From JAOAPG01 sp963791575 (GTDB taxonomy: Bacteria > Acidobacteriota > Terriglobia > Terriglobales > Acidobacteriaceae), in the NCBI GenBank assembly GCA_963791575.1, contig CAWBSY010000001.1, positions 1 through 64,000 of the forward strand: 64,000 nt of DNA, given 5' to 3'. Below the pieces are notes generated by a model. It was given only the letters and a program-made list of their open reading frames with translations, did not search any database and was not told where the DNA came from. Both the position numbers and the translations under genes were made by a program. Positions 51,412 through 62,008 of the stretch are shown here, in pieces (within the stretch, counting starts at the first letter, position 1; each line of letters opens with the position of its first letter).

Positions 51412-53142
51412 CTACTGTTTGCAGTTGAGTACGCCTGGAGCGCTAGCAGGATTTTTCTCGATGCAACCGCCCATGTCGCCACCGGCTTCACTCGGGCCGC
51501 CAAGAGTGTTGCCCTGCAAGCTGGTTGACAGAGTACCGTTGTTTCCAAGGATGGTCGATTGAGTGTAGTGCGAACGGTATACATCCAAACCGTCGCTGTT
51601 GTCGGTGGTGTGGAAAGGAACGAAGTCCGGAATCGTGCTGTTAACGTCGTCCTGGGTCCTCTGAACCAGAGCCTGCACATTCGCAAGCTGCGGATCGTTG
51701 GGATCAGCAACTACGCGGTACAGACGACCATGATCTGTAGGAGCCATCGCGGAGGTGGGGGAACGATGCGCCCGGTGTGACGGCGCAAGGTCCGGCGCAG
51801 CTCGGCAGAAGACCCGAAGAATATGACACATTGATCGGATCCACGCCGTCCAGAGTTAAATAGTTATAGCTGCTGTTTCCAGCCAGCTTGGAGAAGTTGC
51901 CATAGCCAAAGAAGGTATAGCCAATGGAATTGGCGATGCCCTTTACTCCGCCACCAGCGCTGCTGCCGTTAACTTCTTCGCCGGTGCCGATGGCACGTTG
52001 ACGGGTAGCCGCCACCAGCAGTGCATCCGAGATTGAGTGGATTGAAAGGAGCTAGCGGTTGTGTCGGAGACACCCTTCTCTTGCGAATCCTTGGCATTAA
52101 GTTTCAGCCGAACCGTGGTGAACTCCATCGTGTTATAGGTGCCGGAAAGAGGTTCACGCAATAAGACGGTGATCGGGTTTCCACCGCCGCTGCCGCCGAA
52201 TGCCTTCGATCCAGTGTCGCATTCCGTGCCATCGAACAAGCTAGCCAAAGGAAAAGTGTTCTTTGTGCCAACCTTCTTGACATCGATAATATTGCTCGCG
52301 GTGAAAGTACCGCCTCCATTGTTGATGAAAAATACGATAGGAGCAGCGCCAACCGGGATGGTGGTGTAGCCACGAACAGTGATCCTGCTGATGGGGTCTG
52401 TTCCATGTAGTGAGAAATTCACCGGAGTTGCTTTGGACGAACTGCTGGGCTGAGCGCTTAGGATCGGATTTCCGATATTCTTGTTGGGACCATGGTTATA
52501 ACCAAGGCCAGCAAGGCTAAGGGCGTTGTACGCTGTGAGAAGACGCTTAGTGGCAAATTGAGCATCTTCAGGACGGATATCGGTTACGGCAGCGTTCACA
52601 TGCTTGCCATTAACAGCCGCGAAGACGGAGGCAGGAAGTGCTCCATCGTTTGCATTGTCAGCCCAGAGTTGCGCCGCGATTGCATTCTGCCCAGCGGTAC
52701 CGTTAAGGGTTGCATCAACGTTAACCGTAGCGCCATGCACTGGTGCAGTCTTTGTGCCGGCTGCCGCAAAGAAGGCGCGATTGCCAACAACAGAGTCGAC
52801 GCTGGCGTCGGTCCATACGTCAGTTGGATTGCCACCACCATCATTACCGCCCCAAACGATCCAGATATTGGCCGGCTCGATTGGAATCGGGTTGGTTTGA
52901 GAGTTGCGCGGATCGGCCAGGAAAGCAACCGGGTTTCCGCCAGCCGTCTTTCCCTTCGCTGTCCAGTGACCAGCATTGCCTAGTCCAAAAGCAAAATCGT
53001 TAAAGGCAGAAAGGCCGAATGCCTGCCATTGCGCCGAAGAACCAGCGCCAACAAAGTGCACGGTCTGTGCGCTGGCGGCTGGAACGACGGCTACTGTCGC
53101 GGCAAGTAACGTTGCCGCAAAGAGCGATTTGATTCGTGTCAT
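51412..53142 (-). pseudogene. PstS-like secreted solute-binding protein, two frameshifts
   Basis: ATG 53142, with GAGGAGA upstream, opens a signal peptide (LLAATVAVVPAASA before QTVHFV). The first frame runs VGAGSSAQWQAFGLSAFNDF, through GHDIWIVWGG-like text (NIWIVWGGNDGGGNPTDVW), to TFPLASLFDGTECDTG. A deletion near 52020-52030 shifts to VAATRQRAIGTGEEVNG, IGYTFFGYGNFSKLAG, FPHLRDGSYRSWS. An extra base near 51725-51730 then gives LYRVVADPNDPQLANVQALV, to the stop at 51412. The IGYTFFGYGNFS and FPHLRDGSY segments resemble phosphate-binding PstS-like proteins of acidobacteria. No ABC permease is nearby. Confidence 0.7.
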
Positions 53143-53707
53143 TGTATGAGTCTCCTCAAGAGTTTTTGCAATGCGCTGATGGGGCGATCCCCCGGTTTGA
53201 CGTTCGCAGAGCGTTCATCCCTGCACGCCGTTATGAGCAACCTGCCTGCCAGCCGAACTAAACCCCCTTACTTCAAACTTTCCAATTTAGGCTGATAATC
53301 CGACAGTCCAGGAAGGCAATGACGAAGTTAATCGTCGAGTGCAACTATGCGGGAACTCTGTTACTCAGGAATGACGTAACTATTAAACTCGCGTGAATTT
53401 CCGTTGCAAATTGTGGAAATAGTTCGACGGCAGTTGAAATTTCGATGGATGCGGGCGGGTTTGCTAATTTGAGTTTCGTCAGTATGACTGTTGTGATACA
53501 CCTTCGCACTTCCCCAATATGCGTGGTTGTAACCCTAATTTAACTCTCTAGTCATTCCACCGTAACAATCGCCGTGTACTTATATCTCTCTCACTGATTT
53601 TGTCCCTTTATGAAGTGTTATGGGTTTCTGATGTGCCCACTGCAGGCGCTCGTATAGGTGTGTGGAGTAAACATTAGTCCGCCAAGTTGGCCGAAGGAAG
53701 AGATACT
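53143..53707. other. Divergent promoter region, 565 nt
   Basis: Lies between the PstS-like gene (-) and the Oar-type receptor gene (+). No gene or obvious regulatory repeat was recognised. GAAGGAAGAG near 53691-53700 is the ribosome-binding site for the receptor GTG at 53708. Confidence 0.5.
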
Positions 53708-56700
53708 GTGAAATTTTTTAGTCACATTTTGTTTGTCTTGGTTATTGTCTTCAGCGTCGCGAGGGGAGTCGCCGCTCAGAGCAATGGCGGCCAAAACACG
53801 GGCACGCTTGCGGGCAAAGTTAGCGATGCTTCCGGTACAGCCGTCTCGTCGGGCACAGTTAAATTAAGCAACGATTCGGGATTCATCCAGACTGTTATAA
53901 GTGACGACCAGGGAAAATATTCCATCAATTCCTTACCAGCGGGTACATACGACGTCACGGTTTCGGCCAAGACTTTCAAAGTATTCGAGGCGAAAGGAAT
54001 TCCCGTGGACACGGGGGAGACCTTCACGCTCGATGCGACACTCGAACCCGCTGTAGAAGCATCTCCCGCCGAGGCTTCACAAAATCAACCTCAAGCTCCG
54101 GTGTATTCAGGCCCGCCGCTAATTTATGGTCCAACTTCAATGCCGACGCTCGCAGGCGGAACTCCAGAGCAACCGAGTCAGTTAGAGGCCATACCCTCTG
54201 GACCTTCCAGCGTGAATGTGGGTAAAGGTGACGGGACGATTAGCGGAACCGTAAACGATCCTTCCGGAGCGGTAGTAAGCAACGCGACGGTGAAGCTTAC
54301 CAATAATGCAGGTATTTCGGAGACAGTTTTTAGTGACAGCAAGGGCAACTACGCCGTGCAGGGACTTCCGGCTGGTTCTTACAATCTGTCGGTTGCTGCG
54401 ACAGGATTCAAGGAGTTTAAAGCTGAGAATGTGACTCTGACTGCCGGTCAGAGCATTCCACTCGATGCCGGTCTCGAAACAGCCGGAGCGAACGAACAAG
54501 TCAATGTTGAAGGACAAAAAGTTGCGCAGGTCGAAATGGAGAACGCCGAGGTCTCAGGCACCATTACGCAAAAAGAAGTTGTAACCCTTGGATTGAACGG
54601 GCGAAATTTCACACAGCTCATTACATTGACGCCAGGCGTGAGTAATCAGACTGGTCAGGATGAAGCCAAAGTGGGTGTAACTGGAAGCGTGAAGTACAGC
54701 GTGAATGGCGGTCGCGTCGAATACAACACGTTTGATGTGGATGGCGGCGACGTTTTGAACGCTGGCCTAAATGGCGCGGAAAGCACGTTAGTCGTTTATC
54801 CCAGCCTTGATGCTATCCAGGAAGTAAAAGTACTAACCTCCAACTACGGCGCTCAATACGGACGGACCGCCTCCGGCACTGTTCTAGTGAATACAAAGTC
54901 TGGCACGAATCAATGGCACGGGAATGCCTATGAGTTTATCCGCAACGAAGATTTCAACGCACGCAACTACTTTGACCAGACTAGAGGTGCACCGCGCTAT
55001 CGTCGGAATGATTTTGGTTTCACCATAGGCGGGCCGCTCTCCATTCCGGGGCACTATAACGTGAACAAGGACAAAACTTACCTTTTCTGGTCAGAGGAAT
55101 TCCGCATTGAAAACTCACCCAGTGATTTGCAGCCGGACTTTAATCACGCCGTCCCAACTCTAGCAGAGCGACAAGGAAATTTTAGCGATGTATGTCCGAA
55201 CCCAAATGATCCCCTAGATAGAAATAAGCTGGTAGGGGGAAGCAATGGAACGGCCTTCCCAATTTCCGTTTGGCCTGATTGCCCCGGGCTCAATAGTTCC
55301 CAAGGCGCTCCTGCTGGTTATCGAACCCTTCTCACAAACAACAGCTTAGTTGGAGGTTTGCCCGGAACCTTGCAAGGAGGAATCGATCCGAATGCGACCG
55401 CCATTCTGAATCAGAATCTAATTCCGCTACCCAACTCCTATACCGGTTGCAACTCCAGTCTGGTTGGACAAACCGATCACACCACCGGCCTCCTTATCAA
55501 ACCTTGCTACAACGCTGTTATTTCCGAGCCTACGTATTGGCGTGAAGAGCTGTTTCGACTTGATCACAACCTTAGTTCGAAGTTGAAGGCAAGCTTCCGT
55601 TATATCCATGACTCCTGGGACACAACCACTCCGACTCCTGAATGGGGCACTGTCCACAATACGTTTCCCACTGTGCAGAACAGATTTGTGGGCCCGGGGA
55701 CCAGCATGGTGGCCCGCCTTACCCAGACCATCACTCCTTCATTGTTGAACGAGTTTGTAGTCAGTTATGCCAATTCCCACATAACTCTAGACAACAGGAG
55801 TGGCCCCGGAGGAGCCACCTTCACTCGGCCCACGGGCCTAGGCAATCCAGCGCAGGCGGGTACTTGCGGAGCCCCGGATGCTACTGGGGTCGTTGACTGC
55901 CCCATGGGCTATCTGTTCAAGAATGGTTTCGGAAATAAGGCGCCAGGTCTTGTGATTGCGGGCAACAATCAGGAGTACGGGGGAACAGGTTTCGCAGTAG
56001 ATCCTTCGTATATGCCGTGGGAGCATACCAATCCCACTTACGGACTTCGTGATGATGTCAGCAAAGCAATCGGGAAACATACTCTCCAGTTTGGAGTGCA
56101 GTATCTGATTGCGCAGCGGAACGAACTTAATGGAGCACTCGGTGCCGCCACCGGTGATGTGCAGGGACTGCTGACATTCAGCAACGTCAATGGAGGTACA
56201 TTCAGTCTTGGCAATGCCTTTGCGAATTTCCTGTTTCAGACTCCCCCGAATCCCAGTGCTCCCACCGGTGCAAATAGTATTCAAAGTTATACGCAAGACA
56301 GCGCCCAACTCAGGTATTACAACAATTACCAGATTGTAGAACCATACTTTCAGGATGACTGGAGAGTGAACCGTCGTTTGACGGTAAATTTGGGTGTGCG
56401 CCTGAGCCTTTTCGGTACTTACCACGAAAAGTACCTACGAGCCTACAACTGGGAGCCATCTGCTTTCAGTACTTCGCTTGCAGCCCAGGTGCTGGTCGAT
56501 CCAACCACTGGACAGCTTGAAAACATCCCCGCACATAGGTCACAGAGCCCTGTGCCGATTCCTTTAAATTTAGGTAGTTTGGACCCGCGAATAACCAACG
56601 GTCTGGTGCAGTGTGGAGTCAATAACGTGCCAACTGGATGTATGAAGAACCACTTGGTCAATCCAGCGCCTCGCATCGGGTTTGCCTGGGATCCGCAAGG

Positions 56701-58270
56701 TAATGGTAAGAGTTCGATTCGGGCTGGCTACGGAATTTTCTTTGAACATGGCACCGGCAATGAAGCCAATACAGGATCTTTAGAAGGAAGTGCGCCCAAC
56801 GTTCTCAGCGTAACGCAACCGTTCCCTAGCAGTTATGCCTGCATTGGCAACTTTGGCGCAACGTCGGCCAATAATTTTTGCGGTACTAACATCAATGGGA
56901 ACGCGTTTCTGCCAGGGGCATATCCCATCAATGTTACGGCGATTCCTACAAAGGCGATTTGGCCCTATTCGCAGCAATGGAGTTTCAGCGTGCAACGCGA
57001 ATTGCCGTCCAGTTTTGTGGCAACATTCGCCTATGTCGGCAGCAAAGGAACGCATCTCACGGTGGAGCGCCAGCTCAATCAGTTACGCCCGATCTCTTCA
57101 GCGCTCAATCCGTTTGCCCAACACGAACCTCTGCTAACGAGTGTTCCCGGAGTGAACGTCGCAGGTGGGGACTGCAGTTACTCCCAAAGTAATGATGTTT
57201 TCAAATTGCAAAATGGCACCACTATAAGCCCGCAGGATCCGGCGTTCATAAATTTGGAGGCGGCCTGCCAAGGACAGACGCCTGGCGCTGTTCCGGTTTC
57301 GAATACACTTCGTCCGTACCCCGGCTTGGGAGAGATCTTTTCGTTACAAAACGGAGCTGATTCTTCTTATCACGCGTTTCAATCTACTATCCGGCGGACA
57401 AAAGGACCGCTCACTGCTGGACTCTCTTATTCCTATAGCCACTCGATTGACGATTCTTCTGATCGCTCTGACGCTACCTTCGTCAATTCCTATGATTTGC
57501 GTTCGAATCGGGCCAGCTCTAACTTCGACCAGCGACATCTTTTGAACATAAGTTATGTCTGGCAACTACCCAAGCTTGCACAGCAGTTCAGCGATTGGCT
57601 GAACTCTTCCGCGTCAAGTAGCGCTTCCACGGAGACTCCTGCAAACCCGCCTCTACCAACGACCCCATCTCGCGTCGCTCATGCCATAGCAGATGGATGG
57701 CAATTTTCCGGAGTGACAACGCTTCAATCGGGAACCCCGTTCAGCGTCATTAACAATGCGGGCACCTCAGGGGTTTCGGTGCTGGACAATGCTGGGGTAG
57801 CCAATGGGGTGGGGGCGGGTTCATATCCGGACGTCGTCGGCGACCCGCATGCGCTTCCTCCGGCAGAGGGCAAGAACTCGAGGAGTTTTGGTCCTCTCCT
57901 TTTGAATCCGAATGCGTTCGTCGCGCCTCGCGGATTAACTTTCGGCAATGCGGGACGGAACTTTTTGAACAATCCTCGTCGTCTGAACTTCGATATGTCG
58001 CTGCTCAAGCACTTTGCCATCCGCGAAGGCAGCGAGTTGGAATTCCGAGCGGAAGCATTTAATGTTTTCAATCACACGCAATTTCGCATCTACAATCCCG
58101 ACCTCGGAAATACCGGCAGCAACTCGATCAGCTGCTACGGCGGTCCAAATTATTCTGCGGGCTTCTTCGAACAAGGTGGGGTGAATTGTCTTGCCGGTAA
58201 TTCGTTTTTGCATCCAGTTGATGCACACCGGCCGCGCACGTTGCAGCTAGCGTTGAAATACAACTTCTGA
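53708..58270 (+). CDS. Oar-like TonB-dependent receptor with two carboxypeptidase-regulatory-like domains
   Basis: 1520 residues; GTG 53708 is preferred to TTG 53687 because GGAAGAG precedes it and it opens the signal peptide (ILFVLVIVFSVARGVAA before QSNGG). Two tandem CarboxypepD_reg-like domains follow (about 18-115, GTLAGKVSDASGTAVSSGTV; and about 155-260, GTISGTVNDPSGAVVSNATV), joined by a Pro-rich linker. Then the plug (LGLNGRNFTQLITLTPGV, NGGRVEYNTFDVDGGD) and a long beta barrel ending LQLALKYNF, the outer-membrane C-terminal Phe. It imports or binds a large substrate through TonB. No frameshift is seen over 4.6 kb. Confidence 0.9.
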   Translation: MKFFSHILFVLVIVFSVARGVAAQSNGGQNTGTLAGKVSDASGTAVSSGTVKLSNDSGFIQTVISDDQGKYSINSLPAGTYDVTVSAKTFKVFEAKGIPVDTGETFTLDATLEPAVEASPAEASQNQPQAPVYSGPPLIYGPTSMPTLAGGTPEQPSQLEAIPSGPSSVNVGKGDGTISGTVNDPSGAVVSNATVKLTNNAGISETVFSDSKGNYAVQGLPAGSYNLSVAATGFKEFKAENVTLTAGQSIPLDAGLETAGANEQVNVEGQKVAQVEMENAEVSGTITQKEVVTLGLNGRNFTQLITLTPGVSNQTGQDEAKVGVTGSVKYSVNGGRVEYNTFDVDGGDVLNAGLNGAESTLVVYPSLDAIQEVKVLTSNYGAQYGRTASGTVLVNTKSGTNQWHGNAYEFIRNEDFNARNYFDQTRGAPRYRRNDFGFTIGGPLSIPGHYNVNKDKTYLFWSEEFRIENSPSDLQPDFNHAVPTLAERQGNFSDVCPNPNDPLDRNKLVGGSNGTAFPISVWPDCPGLNSSQGAPAGYRTLLTNNSLVGGLPGTLQGGIDPNATAILNQNLIPLPNSYTGCNSSLVGQTDHTTGLLIKPCYNAVISEPTYWREELFRLDHNLSSKLKASFRYIHDSWDTTTPTPEWGTVHNTFPTVQNRFVGPGTSMVARLTQTITPSLLNEFVVSYANSHITLDNRSGPGGATFTRPTGLGNPAQAGTCGAPDATGVVDCPMGYLFKNGFGNKAPGLVIAGNNQEYGGTGFAVDPSYMPWEHTNPTYGLRDDVSKAIGKHTLQFGVQYLIAQRNELNGALGAATGDVQGLLTFSNVNGGTFSLGNAFANFLFQTPPNPSAPTGANSIQSYTQDSAQLRYYNNYQIVEPYFQDDWRVNRRLTVNLGVRLSLFGTYHEKYLRAYNWEPSAFSTSLAAQVLVDPTTGQLENIPAHRSQSPVPIPLNLGSLDPRITNGLVQCGVNNVPTGCMKNHLVNPAPRIGFAWDPQGNGKSSIRAGYGIFFEHGTGNEANTGSLEGSAPNVLSVTQPFPSSYACIGNFGATSANNFCGTNINGNAFLPGAYPINVTAIPTKAIWPYSQQWSFSVQRELPSSFVATFAYVGSKGTHLTVERQLNQLRPISSALNPFAQHEPLLTSVPGVNVAGGDCSYSQSNDVFKLQNGTTISPQDPAFINLEAACQGQTPGAVPVSNTLRPYPGLGEIFSLQNGADSSYHAFQSTIRRTKGPLTAGLSYSYSHSIDDSSDRSDATFVNSYDLRSNRASSNFDQRHLLNISYVWQLPKLAQQFSDWLNSSASSSASTETPANPPLPTTPSRVAHAIADGWQFSGVTTLQSGTPFSVINNAGTSGVSVLDNAGVANGVGAGSYPDVVGDPHALPPAEGKNSRSFGPLLLNPNAFVAPRGLTFGNAGRNFLNNPRRLNFDMSLLKHFAIREGSELEFRAEAFNVFNHTQFRIYNPDLGNTGSNSISCYGGPNYSAGFFEQGGVNCLAGNSFLHPVDAHRPRTLQLALKYNF

Positions 58271-58481
58271 GGCGTGGTTTATTCGGATGATTTCCTCGAC
58301 GCAAATCTTTTCGCAGAGCAACAGCTCACGCTTAAACGTCGGGATGTAGATGATTGATCTTTGAGCAAAGGGCTCCGATGTTACAAGTGTCTTATGGAAT
58401 GTGCGAAGGGCTCAGTCCAAACCTGGTGGCGGTAACGAGCGATTTGGATTTCATCGAGACACGTTAACACATGCCGGCGGC

Positions 58482-59279
58482 CTACTGAAGCGTTAAGCCT
58501 GCCACAGTGCCGTGGTCTCCGCCTGAGCAGGTGGTATGAAGGTGCTGCACAAAACTGTATGTGCCGGAGGGTGTCGAACTCGGATCACTCGGCAAGGTCC
58601 AGTAGAATTGTCCTAGGGACGAGCCATCCGTCGCTAGCAGATTCGCTACAACTGATATTCCGCTAATGGCTCCGCTGATGGAAGCACTCGATACACAATT
58701 TGAACCAACTACCGTAACAGTTCCCGTAAGATTTGCAGAAGTATTGCCTATATTTGCGGCCTGAGTAATTGTGCCGCTAATTGAGAACGGACTGTCGGGA
58801 CAGTTTTGCTTTGGCACTGAACATAATGTCCCTTGAAAGTTGCCACTTAACGGCTTGATCTGAGCCCCTGTCCAAGTGCCGGTTTGCGATTGTCCGCAAC
58901 CAGTCGCCAAGATTGTGTAGTTACCGCTCATCGAGCCGTCCGCGGCCATGGTTCCTGTCATGCTGATTGTCTGCCCAGTTACATTCATGGTGAATGCAAC
59001 ATTTGATTGATTGACAGTTCCCGCAACGGTTCCCTGTCCTGCGCAGGTTTGCGCGCCAGTGATCAACAGATTGCCCCTGAGTGAACTGCCTGACTGGACA
59101 AGGAAACCAGACTGTACCAACTGCTTTGGGAATTGAGTCACAACCGAGTTTGTTAGAACCATTTGCCAATTCCCAGACAGAGGACCGTTAGAAGGAGTTG
59201 TTGCGGTAGAGGAACTGCCTCCGCCGCAGGCAGTGAATAACAAGATCAACAATAACCACAGTGCTGCGAATGCTTTCAT
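58482..59279 (-). CDS. Lipoprotein, beta-rich paralogue 1
   Basis: 265 residues from ATG 59279, chosen because it opens the signal sequence and lipobox (LWLLLILLFTACGGGSSS); the longer start at 59339 would put 20 extra residues ahead of it. The mature domain is strand-rich: LSGNWQMVLTNSVVTQF, GNLLITGAQTCAGQGTVAGT, VAFTMNVTGQTISMTGTMAA. It is repeated in part at LSGNFQGTLCSVPKQN, ISGTITQAANIGNTSANLTG. It closely resembles the upstream gene at 59351-60256 in layout, so the pair is a tandem duplication. Confidence 0.75.
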   Translation of the reverse strand: MKAFAALWLLLILLFTACGGGSSSTATTPSNGPLSGNWQMVLTNSVVTQFPKQLVQSGFLVQSGSSLRGNLLITGAQTCAGQGTVAGTVNQSNVAFTMNVTGQTISMTGTMAADGSMSGNYTILATGCGQSQTGTWTGAQIKPLSGNFQGTLCSVPKQNCPDSPFSISGTITQAANIGNTSANLTGTVTVVGSNCVSSASISGAISGISVVANLLATDGSSLGQFYWTLPSDPSSTPSGTYSFVQHLHTTCSGGDHGTVAGLTLQ

Positions 59280-59350
59280 GTTTGTGCCAGTTTTTCTTCC
59301 GTTGTTCACAGCCCACGAGTTTCGAAATCTTGCCTTCAATAACTCTCGAT

Positions 59351-60256
59351 CTATTGAAAAGTCAGAGCGATGTCAGCGGTATCAGCCTTCAAAGACTGTT
59401 GATTGTTATCCAGAATCGCAGGACAAGGGCCGCTGCCGCTATTTCCAAGAGTGAGCCCGCTTTGCGTGCTGGTTAATCCATTTAAGGAGATCCCGCTAGA
59501 ACTAACCGAGACAACGGCGGGAGTAGGCGGATTCCCAGCAGGACTGCCCAAATTGCCAATCTGAGTTCCATCCAGACCGAAGACTGACAACAAAACATTT
59601 TGTCCACTTATAGTCCCAGTCAAATAGGCAGTCCGAAAACATGGATAGTCAATTGCCGTAATAGTTCCGGTGACACTCGCGTTGCTCGCCCCAGTACCCG
59701 ACGTTTGGGTAAACTCTCCAGAGACTACGATGGGCGCGGGCGGAGCCACCCCAGTAACCACTTGCATGTAAGTCGAATTCGAAAGCGTTCCCGTGAACTT
59801 CCCGGTCAGGGTGGGAATTAAAGAAGCGGTCCATGTTCCGGAGGTTGGTTTTGCAGTACAACCGCCAGCCAGAGTCGTATACTCTCCGCTCATGGATTGA
59901 TTGTCGGACGAGATACTTCCGGTAAGATTTACTGTCGATCCTCCCTCATTCACAGCGAGGGTTACGTTTTGTCCATTCAAAGTCCCCGTGACCGAGCCCA
60001 CGCCTGCGCAACTGAGGTTTTTAGGATTTCCGGGGATGACTACGCTGCCGGCGAAGGAGCTTTTCGACTGTTGCAGAAAACCTGAAATCGCCCACGCAAA
60101 GTGCGGATTCGTCGGAGGTTCGCTCTGAGTAAGATTCAATTGCCAATTGCCGCTCGGCGCACCACTCTGTGAATTGGAAGTGCCGCTACTACCACCTCCA
60201 CAGGCTGTAAATAGCAAGAGAGCACCTACTAGCGACGCTACCGCCAGAAATCTCAC
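59351..60256 (-). CDS. Lipoprotein, beta-rich paralogue 2
   Basis: 301 residues from GTG 60256, GGAGAG 7 nt upstream. The lipobox is LVGALLLFTAC followed by GGGSSG. The domains mirror the downstream neighbour: SGNWQLNLTQSEPPTNPHFA, GVGSVTGTLNGQNVTLAVNE, LTGSISSDNQSMSGEYTTLA, LTGKFTGTLSNSTY and a second lobe. A longer C-terminus (VVSVSSSGISLNGLTSTQSG) is unique to this copy. Function is unknown; probably a surface or periplasmic lipoprotein. Confidence 0.75.
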   Translation of the reverse strand: MRFLAVASLVGALLLFTACGGGSSGTSNSQSGAPSGNWQLNLTQSEPPTNPHFAWAISGFLQQSKSSFAGSVVIPGNPKNLSCAGVGSVTGTLNGQNVTLAVNEGGSTVNLTGSISSDNQSMSGEYTTLAGGCTAKPTSGTWTASLIPTLTGKFTGTLSNSTYMQVVTGVAPPAPIVVSGEFTQTSGTGASNASVTGTITAIDYPCFRTAYLTGTISGQNVLLSVFGLDGTQIGNLGSPAGNPPTPAVVSVSSSGISLNGLTSTQSGLTLGNSGSGPCPAILDNNQQSLKADTADIALTFQ

Positions 60257-61144
60257 AGATCTCTCCGTATAAACAGAAATAGAAATTGTTCGGTCGTAAA
60301 CGTAGGATTCGGTCTTTCTTGGACATCCAGAGTAGTCTTCGGGACATTACGCTGTGATTACTGGTTCGTTAAAACTCGATGAATTTGGACGGAGTGACAC
60401 GAGAATCATCCCGAATGGATTTTTGATAGGCGTCGAAATGTTTGGTTGGGTCTTGATGTGCCAATGGTTTGGGTACGAAGCCGCTGAAAGTCTTCAGCCC
60501 TTCATTGATGAATCGTTGTGCCGTCCGCACTCTCATGTCGAATTCGAAGTATTTTCAAACCATAGGAAAATCAAAACCTTTTAAATTAGTTCTATGTATC
60601 TCTATTACTTCGAGGATAGGTGTTTAGGGTGAGCGCTATGACCAAGTTGCGGTGGGAGTAGTGGATTGCGGAGCGACTCGCCCAACCCATTCCATCTTCT
60701 GTCCCTGCGGGTCGAGAAGCGGATCTCGACCGAAGTCGCGCTTAATCGAATCTGCCCAGCGGCGAGGCAAAGGGCGTTGTCTTCGCTGTTGTCCAAAATT
60801 GTGAAAGACAGCTGTGGAAGTCGCAGTCCTGAAATATAGTCGTCTTTCCTTAAAGACTTGCCACTCATCTCGCGATTCGTAAGGCTACGTTCACCTAACC
60901 ATATCCGTTCGCGTTTGGGTTCAACGCAAAGAAGATTCAACGGAGCAGAATTGTGGCCCGCTGACACCGCTGCAGTCGGCTCCTTATGAAAAACGTGGAG
61001 TGCCAAACAGCACTTCAATAGTTTTCTACTTGCTGCATCCAGAATCATGGAATCGATATTACCTCTCGCGAGGGTGCATTCACGGGCGGCTGAGAGCTAT
61101 CCGAAGCCACAATGCTGATCGTGCTAGTTCTCGGACCGATTCGT
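60257..61144. other. Gene-poor 888-nt region
   Basis: I see no supported gene. Open frames of 76 codons at 60354-60584 (+) and 147 codons at 60605-61048 (-) lack ribosome-binding sites or recognisable motifs. It may contain gene remnants. Confidence 0.4.
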
Positions 61145-61840
61145 TTATCCAGCATCGGTAGCCGTCCGTCCGGCCAATGTAAAAAGAAGCTCAAATTTCG
61201 TTCCTAGAGGTGCGATTTTCGCTGCGAGTTTCTTCTGTTGGTGAAGGCTCACATCGGCTTCGAATTCCAGCACAATTTCCTGCTCCGTGCGCAGCACCTG
61301 CAAGCTTTCGACTGAAACGTGGGATTCGGCGAACGCGGAATTTGTGGCCGACATTGTTGGTTCCAGATTCTGTGCGGTAACTCGAAAAACCATCCGGCGA
61401 ATCTTTAAACCGAAGATACTTTCCAACTGACCAACTACGACTAGGAGCATAAGGATCACAAAGGAGGTTATGGCCCCGGTCCAGTAAAGCCCCCCTCCTA
61501 CCGCCATTCCGATACTTGCAACCACGAACATGGTCGCCGCCGTGGTCAGCCCGATGATCCCTCCACGCTCTCGCATAATTGCGCCGGCTCCCAGGAATCC
61601 AATTCCAGGAATAATTTGCGCCGCAATGCGAGTATGGTCGCCTATGCCGTACTTTGCAGCCAATTCATCAGAGAGCAATGTGAAAGTTGCAGCCCCGACA
61701 CAGATAAACATGTTGGTGCGCAACCCGGCTGGTTTGTGCCGAATCGCGCGCTCAAGACCTATAAGTCCACCGAGAAAGGCAGAAAAAATGATACGAAAGA
61801 GCACTGGCCCGGTGATATCCACGTTGTGGAGTTGGTGCAT
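61145..61840 (-). CDS. mgtC: MgtC/SapB family membrane protein
   Basis: 231 residues from ATG 61840, with AAGGAGG 3 nt upstream. Motifs FLGGLIGLERAIRHKPAGLR, MFICVGAATFTLLSDELAAK and AAQIIPGIGFLGAGAIMRER, then GLTTAATMFVVASIGMAVGG, define the MgtC N-domain with its conserved Asp/Arg residues. A C-terminal ACT-like regulatory domain follows (VESLQVLRTEQEIVLEFEAD). MgtC proteins help growth in low Mg2+ and acid. No Mg2+ riboswitch fold was recognised in the 168-nt leader. Confidence 0.9.
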   Translation of the reverse strand: MHQLHNVDITGPVLFRIIFSAFLGGLIGLERAIRHKPAGLRTNMFICVGAATFTLLSDELAAKYGIGDHTRIAAQIIPGIGFLGAGAIMRERGGIIGLTTAATMFVVASIGMAVGGGLYWTGAITSFVILMLLVVVGQLESIFGLKIRRMVFRVTAQNLEPTMSATNSAFAESHVSVESLQVLRTEQEIVLEFEADVSLHQQKKLAAKIAPLGTKFELLFTLAGRTATDAG

Positions 61841-62008
61841 TTACCTCCTTAGGGCTGTAGCATCGGAAAACTAAACCCACATGAAATGGCTCGGAACTGG
61901 ACGCTTGGTACTCGCCAGCTGTGTCATGCGCGACTCGGCGTCAGGTCGGGGGCCACAGCGGAGCGCAATTCAGCTGGGCGTCACGCAGCATCTTAAAACC
62001 GCTTCGAC

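Noticed and set aside
60605..61048. 147-codon minus frame upstream of the lipoproteins
   Set aside because: No ribosome-binding site or recognisable fold; kept only as a possible remnant.
61841..62008. Possible Mg2+ riboswitch in the MgtC leader
   Set aside because: Too short and no M-box-like helices could be traced by eye.
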